From contig NZ_AAUW01000004.1 in assembly GCF_000168975.1 (NCBI RefSeq), positions 248,001-312,000 on the forward strand: DNA of 64,000 nucleotides, written 5' to 3'. This document shows positions 55,138 through 63,582 of the stretch, piece after piece. The DNA comes from Roseibium aggregatum IAM 12614. Its GTDB lineage: Bacteria; Pseudomonadota; Alphaproteobacteria; Rhizobiales; Stappiaceae. The notes below the pieces were generated by a model. That model saw nothing but the letters and a program-made list of their open reading frames with translations. It was not told the origin of the DNA and ran no database searches. Every line of letters starts with the position of its first letter. Position 1 is the first letter of the stretch. The position numbers were made by a program, and so were the translations under genes.

Positions 55138-56313
55138 ATGCGCTCGGACCTGCTGAACCGGACAATTTCGATTCTGGATCGCTTGATCGGTTTCCCGACC
55201 GTCTCCGCAGACAGCAATCTCGAGCTGATCAGCTTTTCCGCAACCCTGCTTCGCGAAGCCGGTGCACGGGTGAGGGTCTCAAGGGACGAAACAGGCAGGA
55301 AAGCCAATCTCTTTGCCACGATTGGTCCTGATGTTTCCGGTGGGATTGTCTTGTCGGGGCACTCGGATGTCGTCCCTGCCGACCCGGCGGAATGGACTTG
55401 CAACCCTTTTCAGATGCGGGAAGAGAACGGGCTGCTCTACGGGCGCGGCACGTGCGACATGAAGGGCTATATCGCTGCCGTGCTCGCGAAATCGCAGGAG
55501 TACGCGTTGCTCGATCTGAAGCGGCCACTGCACGTTGCCCTGACCTATGACGAGGAAGTCGGGTGCTTTGGCGCGCGGCATCTGGTTGAAGAGCTTCAGC
55601 AAAGTGCAATCCGTCCATCTGTTGCTATAATCGGCGAACCGACTGAAATGCGGGTCATCGAAGGCCACAAGGGCTGTTACGAATACACAACCGCCTTCCA
55701 CGGCACGGACGGACATGCCTCGGAACCCGACAAGGGTGTCAACGCCATTCACGTTGCCGCCGCCTATATTTCCCGGATGATGGAACTTGCCGAAAACATG
55801 AAGGGAAAGGCCGACGCGGACAGCGAACGTTATTCTCCCCCCTGGACGACGCTTCAGGTCGGGCGGATCGATGGCGGGTCTGCGCGCAACGTCATTGCAC
55901 GGCATTGCGCCGTCGAATGGGAAATGCGCCCGGTGCGCACGGAAGATGCGCTCCAGGTAAAGGCCGCACTTGAGGCCTATTGCCGGGACGTCTTGTTGCC
56001 GCAAATGACATCGGTCTATCCCGATGCGGAAATCGTGACTGAAATCATCGGCGAAGTGGCGGGTCTAGCGGTTATGCCGGAAAACGAAGCACGTGACATC
56101 GTCACCTCGCTGACCGGTGCTAACCTGTGCGATGTCGTGTCCTTCGGCACCGAAGCTGGCCTGTTCCAGTCACTCGGGCTATCCGTCGTTGTCTGTGGCC
56201 CCGGCTCCATTGCACAAGCGCACAAGCCGGATGAATTTCTGGCTGTCGAACAGCTCGACAAGTGTCTTGCCATGCTGACGGGGCTGGAAAAAACTCTGTT
56301 ACAATCTCCATGA
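55138..56313 (+). CDS. doeB: N-acetyl-L-2,4-diaminobutyrate deacetylase DoeB (EutE)
   Basis: 391 residues from the ATG at 55138; a GTG at 55132 is possible but lies inside the GAGGTGG ribosome site. M20 peptidase family (ArgE/DapE-like): LSGHSDVVPADP, GRGTCDMKGYIA, YDEEVGCFGARHL, and GEPTEMRVIEGHKG. It removes acetate from the DoeA product to give diaminobutyrate. Some close paralogues are acetylornithine deacetylases, but the operon with doeA points to ectoine. Seven bases separate it from doeA. Confidence 0.93.
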   Translation: MRSDLLNRTISILDRLIGFPTVSADSNLELISFSATLLREAGARVRVSRDETGRKANLFATIGPDVSGGIVLSGHSDVVPADPAEWTCNPFQMREENGLLYGRGTCDMKGYIAAVLAKSQEYALLDLKRPLHVALTYDEEVGCFGARHLVEELQQSAIRPSVAIIGEPTEMRVIEGHKGCYEYTTAFHGTDGHASEPDKGVNAIHVAAAYISRMMELAENMKGKADADSERYSPPWTTLQVGRIDGGSARNVIARHCAVEWEMRPVRTEDALQVKAALEAYCRDVLLPQMTSVYPDAEIVTEIIGEVAGLAVMPENEARDIVTSLTGANLCDVVSFGTEAGLFQSLGLSVVVCGPGSIAQAHKPDEFLAVEQLDKCLAMLTGLEKTLLQSP

Positions 56314-57038
56314 CCGATCAGGATGTAACCGCGTCGTCAGACGTCGCAGATTTGCTGAGCCAGGCCTCCAGCGCGCAGGAACGGTTCCAGATCATGTATT
56401 CTGTCCTGAGGGACAGGATCTGTATGCTTGTTTATCCGCCTGGAACGCAATTGAGCGAAGAAGCTCTGGCGTCCGAATTCGGCGTCAGCCGCTCCCCCCT
56501 GCGAAAGGCACTGCAGATCCTTGAGGCAGATGGACTTCTGTTATCGCAGCAGGGTGTCGGTACTCTGGTGACGGAAGTCGACCTTCAGGAGCTGGCACAA
56601 GTCTATGAGCTCAGACTGGAATTGAACGAGTTGACGGGCAGGCTCTGTCCGCGTCCACCCGACCGGGAACTGGAAACCTTGTTCAACGGCCTCAAACTCA
56701 GGGCAGAACGACTGATCGCAGCACCAGACAGGGCAGTCTTTGCCCGTCTCAATATCGATTTCTTTCATGCCTTCCAGCAATTGACCCTGAACGTTCCCCT
56801 TCAGGATGTTTCGGAAAAACTCTTCTACAAGACCTGTCGTATCTGGTTGACGTTGATACAGGAAAAGGATCTGCCTCAGGAGGTTGCCATTTTCTGCGGC
56901 GAGATCATGGAGATCGCGAACGCTGTACGCCTTGGTGATTTTCAGGCGGCTGCATTGATACGGCGAGCCCATCTCTCGATGGGGTTCAACCGACTGAAAA
57001 CGGCCACGCCACAAAGCTCCGGCCTTGAGTCTGGCTAG
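56310..57038 (+). CDS. GntR-family (FadR/FCD-type) regulator of the ectoine genes
   Basis: 242 residues from the ATG at 56310, overlapping the doeB stop as ATGA. Winged helix: QLSEEALASEFGVSRSPLRKALQILEADGLL. The C-terminal part is an all-helical FCD ligand domain. Ectoine clusters usually encode a MocR/GabR-type EnuR (winged helix fused to an aminotransferase domain). This protein lacks the aminotransferase half and is a different subclass. It probably binds the two TTGTGTACAAAT sites between eutB and doeA. Confidence 0.85.
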   Translation: MTDQDVTASSDVADLLSQASSAQERFQIMYSVLRDRICMLVYPPGTQLSEEALASEFGVSRSPLRKALQILEADGLLLSQQGVGTLVTEVDLQELAQVYELRLELNELTGRLCPRPPDRELETLFNGLKLRAERLIAAPDRAVFARLNIDFFHAFQQLTLNVPLQDVSEKLFYKTCRIWLTLIQEKDLPQEVAIFCGEIMEIANAVRLGDFQAAALIRRAHLSMGFNRLKTATPQSSGLESG

Positions 57039-57256
57039 CAAAACCGCTGGATACGGCACCCAGGAAATGACCGAAAAGAATAAGACCGCCCCCGAAAGCG
57101 ATTGTGGTGGGATACAATCATATGCTTCCAGGAGCGGCCCGGGCTTTCAAAGAAGATGAACGAACTTCTTTGAATTCGAAAAGTGCAATAACCTCAAACC
57201 AATTCAGTTTACTTCACTTCTAATATTTGACGAATTCTCAAAATGTCTAAAAAATT

Positions 57257-57757
57257 TCAGTGTCTTCTTGATATTTTAGTCAGTCTTCTGACTGTGGAAG
57301 TCGTAACTTTACAATCAGATTCAATATTTCTTTGAACGTATTTTCCCTTTTCAAGGGAATATTCCAAAAAGACGCAAAGTTCATTTGCATGGGCAACGAG
57401 CACTCTGTGACCGGACACGACTGTGTCGGTTACTTCCAGATCCTGCCCCCAGGCCCAGCCCCCATAAGATGTTCCGCCGCTCGACCTGAGAACGATTTCA
57501 AAGAAATTTCCTCCGTCGCTTTCGGGCATTTTGAAAACGAGGTCCAAATTGTCCTCATCGTCTTTGGTCGGCTCTCCAGCGCCGAGCCAGACGGAACTGA
57601 TATTTGCGGAGACCAAATCGCCAAATGGATAAAAAGGGGTGCCTTCGTACCAAAGAAACTCCGTAATAACGGAACCGATGTCGTCAGCCTTCTCAAATGG
57701 TCGAACATTATCTCCGTATGCTGCGTAGTTCCTCCTGAAGGAGATCTTACCAGACAT
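57257..57757 (-). CDS. Hypothetical protein, AT-rich orphan
   Basis: 166 residues, MSGKISFRRNYAAYGDN onward, with AGGAAG before the ATG. No family recognised. It is rich in Gly, Asp, Glu and aromatic residues, with no signal peptide or membrane helix. Its 3' end and flank (57.1-57.4 kb) are markedly AT-richer than neighbouring genes, suggesting acquired DNA. It is divergent from the regulator of the YcaO-TfuA cluster. Confidence 0.55.
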   Translation of the reverse strand: MSGKISFRRNYAAYGDNVRPFEKADDIGSVITEFLWYEGTPFYPFGDLVSANISSVWLGAGEPTKDDEDNLDLVFKMPESDGGNFFEIVLRSSGGTSYGGWAWGQDLEVTDTVVSGHRVLVAHANELCVFLEYSLEKGKYVQRNIESDCKVTTSTVRRLTKISRRH

Positions 57758-57943
57758 GAATGGCTTCCTTACTATCTGATACTACGAAGTTTTTTGCTTT
57801 TGGCCGCAATCCGTGAACACCCTTCGTTCCGCCGGCAACGCTACAGTCACAACAGCACCGTCACACCAGCGTGACTCGCGCATGGGAGTGGTATTCTTCT
57901 GTGCGGGGAACTGTGTTAGAAAAAATTACAAGGGGGCATAGTG

Positions 57944-59866
57944 ATGAATAAAAGTAGTTCAGGCTCAAATATTCGACTACTTGGCGTTCCGTCAGTGTAT
58001 TATTCACGGAATACCCCGTTCCCTGCCAAGGGGTACGCATTGCTTGCAGTATTACTTCTGGTTCCAGGTAATGTACTCGCTCGCCAGAAGGTTGCAGCGC
58101 TGCTCTGGGAGGATGTTTCTCAAACCAGAGCCATGGCAAACCTCAGGCAATTGCTGGTGCGGGTTCAGAGCCGTCAACCAGAATCCGGACCGCTCATCGA
58201 AACGACACAGACGAGAATCAGTCTTGGACCAGGAGCGCAAAGCTCCGATCTGGCCGCTTTTCTTCACTCATGCAACGCAACCGATCTCGACGGAATGATG
58301 GCCGGCATCGAACAGTTCGGCGGTGAATTGCTTGATGGAATGGAATTCGAAGGTGAGCAACTCAATCTTTGGCTTTTGACCGAACGCGCGAGCCTCAGGG
58401 AAAAGCTGTTCAACAGAGCGGCGGCCGCGCTTGAGGAATCGACTCGATTCGGAGCAGATCGCGGTGGCAACATTGCCAAGATTGCAGACAGGCTTCTGGC
58501 CTTCGAGCCAGACAGCCCCGAATGCTACCGGGTCATTTCGAAAGCTTATGGCCGGTGCGGCGACCAGGATGGCGTCGACCGTATCGACCGGTTGATGAAT
58601 TCGGTTCTCAATCCGTCCTTACCCGGCGTTCCCGGCAATGCCAGTGGAAAGCCGACCGGGCAGGGCATGACCGTGCCGGCAAGTGTCAAGCCGGTTGAGC
58701 AACGTGCAGCTCCCCAGAAAGCTCCTGTTCCGCGGGTCGCCTTTTCCTCGCCACGCCATATCGATCAGCATCCGGACGCTCAACTCGCGGAGGCATTTGT
58801 CGAGGACGTCGCCAACAGCTTCTCCAGGTTCAAGACCTTCGTTGTGGTGTCGCCTTTCAGCACGATGCGTGATTTTCGGGGAGGCAACATCAGCAAATGG
58901 GAAAAAATCCGGTCGAACTACTCCGTTCAGAGTTTCCTGCTTCCGGGCAGCCAGAGGATATCGTTCACCGTCCTTGACGACGGCACTGGTGAGATAATCT
59001 GGTCCGCGGAATATTCCATGGAACCGGATGACCTCCACTATACGTTCCGTCTGCTCGCAAAAACCGTGGCGGCCAACCTGGCCCAGCAGATCGAACGTCA
59101 GATGCTCGATACCGGTCGGGCGATCAATTCTCAGAGCTATCTGCACGTCTTGAGAGGGCAGAACCTCATCAAGACCTGTAATCTCAGCATGATACGCCGT
59201 GCCCGGAAGGAGTTCCGCCAGGGCCTGACCTACGACAAGGATCTGTCGATTGCCCGTGCACGCATCGCCCAGACAATGCAGCTGGAATGGCTGCTTCTCG
59301 GGGGGACGGATCCGCACCTTCTTCATCGGGCAAAGGCGGAAGCCGATGCAGCTATCGAAATCGATTCCTCTGCCGGTATCGGTTACTGGATGGCGGCTGT
59401 CATCGCGCTCTATCAGCGGGATTATGCGACCTCGGAAGCCAAATTCCAGGAAGCCGAGACATTAAGCCCGAACTCATCGGACCTGCTCATACAGCACGCA
59501 GACGCGCTTGCTCATTTCGGCAAACCCAAGGAAGCCTGGAAGCGCTTCAAGCACGCCATCGACCTGAATCCACTCGCTCCGGACATCTACTGGTGGGCGG
59601 GCGCAAGCATTGCCTTCAAGCTGGCGGATTACGCCGAAGCAGTCCGGCTTTGCAAACAAATGCAGGATGAGGAACCGGCACTGCGTGTGCTGACCGCTAG
59701 TCTCGCACTCGACGGGCAAATAGACCTCGCACGACAGTACGCGCGGCGTCTGATGGATGTTTATCCCGGGATGACCGCACAAGAAATCGTTCGCTTTCAA
59801 CCAGACAAAAATCCCGAGAACAACAGGATTTTTCTGGAAGGCCTGAAACTCGCCGGCTTTGACTGA
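57944..59866 (+). CDS. SARP-like winged-helix/BTAD protein with TolB-like and TPR domains
   Basis: 640 residues from the ATG at 57944 (a GTG sits one codon earlier); AAGGGGG precedes. The N-terminal part (about 10-105: IRLLGVPSVYYSRNTPFPAKGYALLAVLLL, ALLWEDVSQTRAMANLRQLLVRVQ) matches SARP-type DNA-binding domains. A BTAD-like helical region follows to about 220. Residues about 265-400 resemble the TolB-N-like domain seen in adenylate-cyclase-linked regulators, and about 430-620 are TPR repeats. No cyclase or kinase domain is present. It is 25 bases upstream of, and codirectional with, the 138-residue gene, so it is the likely activator of the cluster. Confidence 0.8.
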   Translation: MNKSSSGSNIRLLGVPSVYYSRNTPFPAKGYALLAVLLLVPGNVLARQKVAALLWEDVSQTRAMANLRQLLVRVQSRQPESGPLIETTQTRISLGPGAQSSDLAAFLHSCNATDLDGMMAGIEQFGGELLDGMEFEGEQLNLWLLTERASLREKLFNRAAAALEESTRFGADRGGNIAKIADRLLAFEPDSPECYRVISKAYGRCGDQDGVDRIDRLMNSVLNPSLPGVPGNASGKPTGQGMTVPASVKPVEQRAAPQKAPVPRVAFSSPRHIDQHPDAQLAEAFVEDVANSFSRFKTFVVVSPFSTMRDFRGGNISKWEKIRSNYSVQSFLLPGSQRISFTVLDDGTGEIIWSAEYSMEPDDLHYTFRLLAKTVAANLAQQIERQMLDTGRAINSQSYLHVLRGQNLIKTCNLSMIRRARKEFRQGLTYDKDLSIARARIAQTMQLEWLLLGGTDPHLLHRAKAEADAAIEIDSSAGIGYWMAAVIALYQRDYATSEAKFQEAETLSPNSSDLLIQHADALAHFGKPKEAWKRFKHAIDLNPLAPDIYWWAGASIAFKLADYAEAVRLCKQMQDEEPALRVLTASLALDGQIDLARQYARRLMDVYPGMTAQEIVRFQPDKNPENNRIFLEGLKLAGFD

Positions 59867-59891
59867 CGCACACTATTAATAGGAGAAAATT

Positions 59892-60308
59892 ATGGCTCAA
59901 TCATCATTTTATGTCATCGGTAAACGTGGCCACGGCGTTGTCTTTCTCAGGATGGACCCTTTGCGCGTTTCGCGGGTCTCCCATGAGACGATCATGACAT
60001 ATGAGCAGCAAAATGCCGGCGTTGACGGTTATGCCAAGATCGCCGCAGCTGCACGCGTTCTGTTTGCCGAAAGTGACGGAAATCCTGAAACCAGTCTCAG
60101 CCAGGTCGAGTCGGAAGGTATCTATCAGGCCATCAAACAGGGCAGCACCATTTCCGATGTCGATTTTGCCTTCCTGACTGATGTCGATGACACCGATTGG
60201 GATCTCAACAGACTGAGCTGGGCGCCGATCCAGGATCCGGTCTCCAAGACCGGTTCCGGAGCCGACAATTCCGAAACGCTTCAGGACGCAGTGCTGTCGG
60301 ACGATTGA
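59892..60308 (+). CDS. 138-residue protein, candidate substrate of the YcaO-TfuA enzymes
   Basis: Preceded by a strong AGGAGA ribosome site. No family recognised. The N-terminal 40 residues are basic (FYVIGKRGHGVVFLRMDPLR); the middle is helical; the C-terminal third is acidic and Ser/Thr/Asp-rich (SKTGSGADNSETLQDAVLSDD). It has no cysteine, so azoline formation would have to use Ser/Thr. It lies immediately before the YcaO gene, the usual position of a RiPP precursor, but it is long and has no Gly-Gly or other cleavage site that I can see. A carrier or recognition protein is an alternative. Confidence 0.6.
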   Translation: MAQSSFYVIGKRGHGVVFLRMDPLRVSRVSHETIMTYEQQNAGVDGYAKIAAAARVLFAESDGNPETSLSQVESEGIYQAIKQGSTISDVDFAFLTDVDDTDWDLNRLSWAPIQDPVSKTGSGADNSETLQDAVLSDD

Positions 60309-60359
60309 TCCGCAAGGCATCAGTACTGGGTAATCATAGCGCTACAGGAGGTATTCGTT

Positions 60360-61532
60360 GTGCAATCCGATCCTTTCTCTCCGCAATTCCTGCGCAGCTT
60401 CGGCATTACCAGATTGGGTGAGATCACCGGACTGGACACGATCGGGATACCGGTCTGGTTCGCGACCAGACCGAATTCGCGGTCACTTTCCATATCGCAG
60501 GGAAAGGGTGTGACGGACGATCAGGCGAAGATTTCGGCAGTCATGGAAGCCGTTGAATGTGCCGTCGCGGAACAGCCACGGCAGCACGTCACGAAATTTG
60601 CGACGATCGAAGACATGGCGCGCCAGCAAAGAAACGTCATACCGCTCTTCGATGTGGCAAGGGTCAACCCGCACCAGCTCGACCCGACACGCCAGCGCGC
60701 CTGGGTTCCCGGAACATCCCTGATATCAGGCCAGGAGCGTTTCGCGCCTTACGAGCTCGTTGGAATGGACATGCGAAGCGACATGCCCTGGGACCGCGAA
60801 GCGTTTCGCATGACGTCGCAGGGCCTGGCAGCCCATTTCTCGATCGACAAGGCAATCGAGCACGCTTTGCTTGAACTCGTGGAACATGACGCATCGAGCC
60901 TTGTCGACACCTTCGGACTGTTCGGCAACAACATCCGCGAAGTGACCGACTACGAGGGCGCTAATGCAGATCTAGACGACATACTCGACAAGGTGGCCAG
61001 GGCCGGCCTTGATCTTCACGTCTACGCGCTCCCAGGTCGCGTTAAGCTGCCTGTGATCGCGGCTGTAATATCGCGTCAGGTAAACGGTCCAACTGGTGTC
61101 ATTTCACGCGCTCCCGCCGGCATCGCCTGCCGGACCAATGTTGCCGATGCCATACTGTCTGCCTTGTTGGAAGCGGTGCAATCGCGTCTGACCGACATAG
61201 CCGGCGCACGCGATGATCTTTCGATCGAGCGTTTCCAGCAGTCGAAGGATGGCGTGAGCAAGAACCAGCCACCGCTCGTCTCTCTGGCACAGCTTGAGGC
61301 AGAGCTACAGCCGCCCAAACAAACGTCTTCAATGTGTTGGCAGGATATCCTGAAGCTGATGCAGGCGGCTGGCATCGAAGATGCTTATCTGTTTCCGCTG
61401 AAGTCACCTGTTCAGGATGTTCACGTCGTCAGAACCATCGTTACAGGCCTGGATGCGCATGCAGGCAGCTTCTCGGAAATGTCCATGAATTCAATCTTGC
61501 TGACCACGGAAGTGCTGAGCACTGCATGTTGA
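60360..61532 (+). CDS. YcaO-domain ATP-dependent cyclodehydratase/thioamidase
   Basis: 390 residues from a GTG at 60360, seven bases after AGGAGGT. YcaO ATP-binding residues are visible: S59-AVMEAVE (E63, E66), AIEHALLELVEH (E167, E172, E175) and ALLEAVQSRLTDIAGARDD (E271, Q274, R276). The C-terminal block HVVRTIVTGLDAH is typical. The tail (TEVLSTAC) lacks the PxPxP motif of azoline-forming YcaOs. With TfuA next door, backbone thioamide formation is the best-known precedent (McrA glycine thioamide, thioviridamide-type RiPPs). The stop overlaps tfuA by seven bases. Confidence 0.9.
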   Translation: MQSDPFSPQFLRSFGITRLGEITGLDTIGIPVWFATRPNSRSLSISQGKGVTDDQAKISAVMEAVECAVAEQPRQHVTKFATIEDMARQQRNVIPLFDVARVNPHQLDPTRQRAWVPGTSLISGQERFAPYELVGMDMRSDMPWDREAFRMTSQGLAAHFSIDKAIEHALLELVEHDASSLVDTFGLFGNNIREVTDYEGANADLDDILDKVARAGLDLHVYALPGRVKLPVIAAVISRQVNGPTGVISRAPAGIACRTNVADAILSALLEAVQSRLTDIAGARDDLSIERFQQSKDGVSKNQPPLVSLAQLEAELQPPKQTSSMCWQDILKLMQAAGIEDAYLFPLKSPVQDVHVVRTIVTGLDAHAGSFSEMSMNSILLTTEVLSTAC

Positions 61533-62254
61533 AACCTGTCGTTTTTGCAGGTCCGAGCATTCACGGCCTGCCTGCTGATTTTGCTCGTGGCCTGGACGTT
61601 CGGCCGCCTGCTGCGCGTGGTGACATCCTGCGAGCGGCAGGGGAGGGACGAACCGTGATCGGACTGATTGACGGGTATTTCAATTCGACCCCATCCGTTT
61701 GGCACAAGGAGATCCTGTTTGCTTTGCAGGCTGGTTGCAGTCTCTTTGGCGCTGCCAGCATGGGAGCGCTTCGGGCAGCCGAATGTTTTGCGTTCGGGAT
61801 GGTGGGCGTCGGGGCAATTTTTGAAGACTATCAGGCCGGAAAGCGCCTTTCGGACGCCGATGTGGCAGTCTCCCATGCGCCAGCGGAATTGGGGTATTGC
61901 CCGCTGTCCCTGGCACTGGTGGATGTGGAAGCAACTCTCTCTGCTGCTCTTCAGCGGCATTTCATCTGCGAAAGCATCCACGACCAATTGCTGAACGCTG
62001 CGACCGGTCTGCATTTCACCAGGCGCACCTGGTCACAGGTGCTGAGTGACGCCGGACTTTCCGAAAACGACCGCGCTCGATTTTTGGACAGCCTGCCCTT
62101 GTTTGTGCAGAGCGTGAAACGGCAGGACGCGGAAATGCTTCTGCGCAAACTCAAAGAAAACTTCGAACCCGAGATCTACGATGGTCACAATAGTTGGAAA
62201 CTTCAGAACACCCTGTTTCTCAAGTCTCTCGAAAAAGACGTTCTCGGCAGGTGA
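61526..62254 (+). CDS. TfuA-like protein
   Basis: 242 residues from the internal ATG at 61526 (MLKPVVFAGPSIHG); the frame is open further upstream inside ycaO but the conserved start is here. The TfuA core IGLIDGYFNSTPSVWHKEILFALQAG and FGAASMGALRAAECFAFGMVGVG is very well preserved. TfuA proteins partner YcaO enzymes, probably supplying sulfur for thioamide formation; the name comes from the trifolitoxin genes of Rhizobium. The seven-base overlap with YcaO implies coupled translation and a complex. Confidence 0.92.
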   Translation: MLKPVVFAGPSIHGLPADFARGLDVRPPAARGDILRAAGEGRTVIGLIDGYFNSTPSVWHKEILFALQAGCSLFGAASMGALRAAECFAFGMVGVGAIFEDYQAGKRLSDADVAVSHAPAELGYCPLSLALVDVEATLSAALQRHFICESIHDQLLNAATGLHFTRRTWSQVLSDAGLSENDRARFLDSLPLFVQSVKRQDAEMLLRKLKENFEPEIYDGHNSWKLQNTLFLKSLEKDVLGR

Positions 62255-62260
62255 CGGCCT

Positions 62261-63499
62261 ATGAAAATGGAGAGCGTGAAAGCAAACACCACGTGGTCGA
62301 TCGTTCCGGATTGCGGCGGCTTGATTGACAGGATCGCAATCTCCCTGCCCAACAAGGTGTTTGATTCAGAAAATCCACTCACGGAAAAAATTCTCGCGGC
62401 ACTAGGCAATTTGCTACGGGCCATGCCGTCGAGCGTTTCGATCCTGGTCTTTGCGGACGCCTGCAACGAAGCGGCTGTGGAAACCTGGCTCAATCTACAA
62501 ACCTCATGCCACCACGAGATTATCCTTGCCGGCGCCGCTCCTCTGCAAAGCGCCGATATCTGGGTGCAGGATTCCATCCTTGTTCAAGCGCACGGCAACG
62601 ATTTACGGCTGGCTGCGCCAAAATGCGACTGGCCCAATGGAAGCTTGCCGTCGCTGCTCGCAGGTCACCTGTCTGTTGCCTGTAATGATCTGCCGCTCTT
62701 CCTGCCGGGAGGGGACCAGATTGTCGGAGAGGATTTCCGTCTCATTGGACAAACGAGCCGGCTGAGATCAGCAGCCTCAAAGTTTGGTGGCGACGGGTCA
62801 TTGCTTGAGGCAGACAGGCGCATCAGCCAACTCGACCACAGACCTGTCTGTTATTGGGGGTACCGCAGAAGGGACCTGACCGAGCGGCCGTCGCCCTGCT
62901 TGGGAAGCACCTGCTCCGATACCGAGACGACCGTTGAGGCCGACCAGAAAGAAGGTCTTCTCCTTTCACAGATTGTTCTGCAAAGGGCTTTGCAGCTCAC
63001 CCGGCTTCGGCCGGACCTGGTAACGAGGATCGAACGGTGCGAAAGCCATGTCGACAGATATGTCTCGCCAACAGGGTTGCGGCGCAACGGCAAAAACCTG
63101 CTCCTGCTCGCAGACCCTGTGGCCGTGGCACCTGACGCGGAAAGCAAGGCTAAAAGGGAAAAAAGGCTGCTTGATGCATCAGAATATTGGTTGAGGGATC
63201 AGGGCTTCGAGATCATCCGCAACCCCGTGCCCTTTGCGACCGATATAAAAAACGCTGTCCGTCCGCGTCTTTATAACAATATTCTTTTGGAAAATGCGGT
63301 TCGGGATGAAAACATCCCCCCGATGATGTGGCTGCCTTGCTTCGGCGAAGACAAGCGCTTCATAGACTACGATGAAGAGAATGCCAGGATCTGGAAAGAT
63401 CTCGGCTTCGAGCCAAGACAGGTCCACGGGTGGGAAAGCCTCGCCCACGCAAACGGCGCACTCCGCTGCGCTTCCAAGGTCATCAGCCGGATTCCATGA
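62261..63499 (+). CDS. Pentein-fold (peptidyl-arginine deiminase/agmatine deiminase-like) enzyme
   Basis: 412 residues, six bases after tfuA. Guanidine-modifying superfamily hallmarks appear in order: ADIWVQD (D99, D104; compare WxRD), LPGGDQ (G150-G151-D152), SHVDRYVSP (H263, D265; compare GHxD) and the catalytic-type GALRC (C403; compare GGIHC) preceded by YNNILLENAV...LPCFGEDKRF..A.IWKDLGFEPRQVHG. The N-terminal half is divergent. Members deiminate arginine or agmatine, or transfer amidino groups. Here, as the last gene after YcaO-TfuA, it may modify arginine in the same substrate. Confidence 0.72.
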   Translation: MKMESVKANTTWSIVPDCGGLIDRIAISLPNKVFDSENPLTEKILAALGNLLRAMPSSVSILVFADACNEAAVETWLNLQTSCHHEIILAGAAPLQSADIWVQDSILVQAHGNDLRLAAPKCDWPNGSLPSLLAGHLSVACNDLPLFLPGGDQIVGEDFRLIGQTSRLRSAASKFGGDGSLLEADRRISQLDHRPVCYWGYRRRDLTERPSPCLGSTCSDTETTVEADQKEGLLLSQIVLQRALQLTRLRPDLVTRIERCESHVDRYVSPTGLRRNGKNLLLLADPVAVAPDAESKAKREKRLLDASEYWLRDQGFEIIRNPVPFATDIKNAVRPRLYNNILLENAVRDENIPPMMWLPCFGEDKRFIDYDEENARIWKDLGFEPRQVHGWESLAHANGALRCASKVISRIP

Positions 63500-63582
63500 G
63501 TCCGGTCTGTGGCTTTATCAGGAAAGTTTCGAAGCTTACCCGCTTCGAAGACACATTTGCGGGAATGATTTTGGAAGAAGGT

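Noticed and set aside
57039..57256. Search for a duplicated tRNA-Gln 3' end (attachment site) at the far edge of the YcaO-TfuA segment
   Set aside because: No recognisable copy of the tRNA 3' segment was found, so integration is left as a hypothesis only.
61334..61525. Upstream extension of the TfuA frame within ycaO
   Set aside because: It overlaps conserved YcaO coding sequence, and the TfuA family begins at MLKPVVFAGPS.
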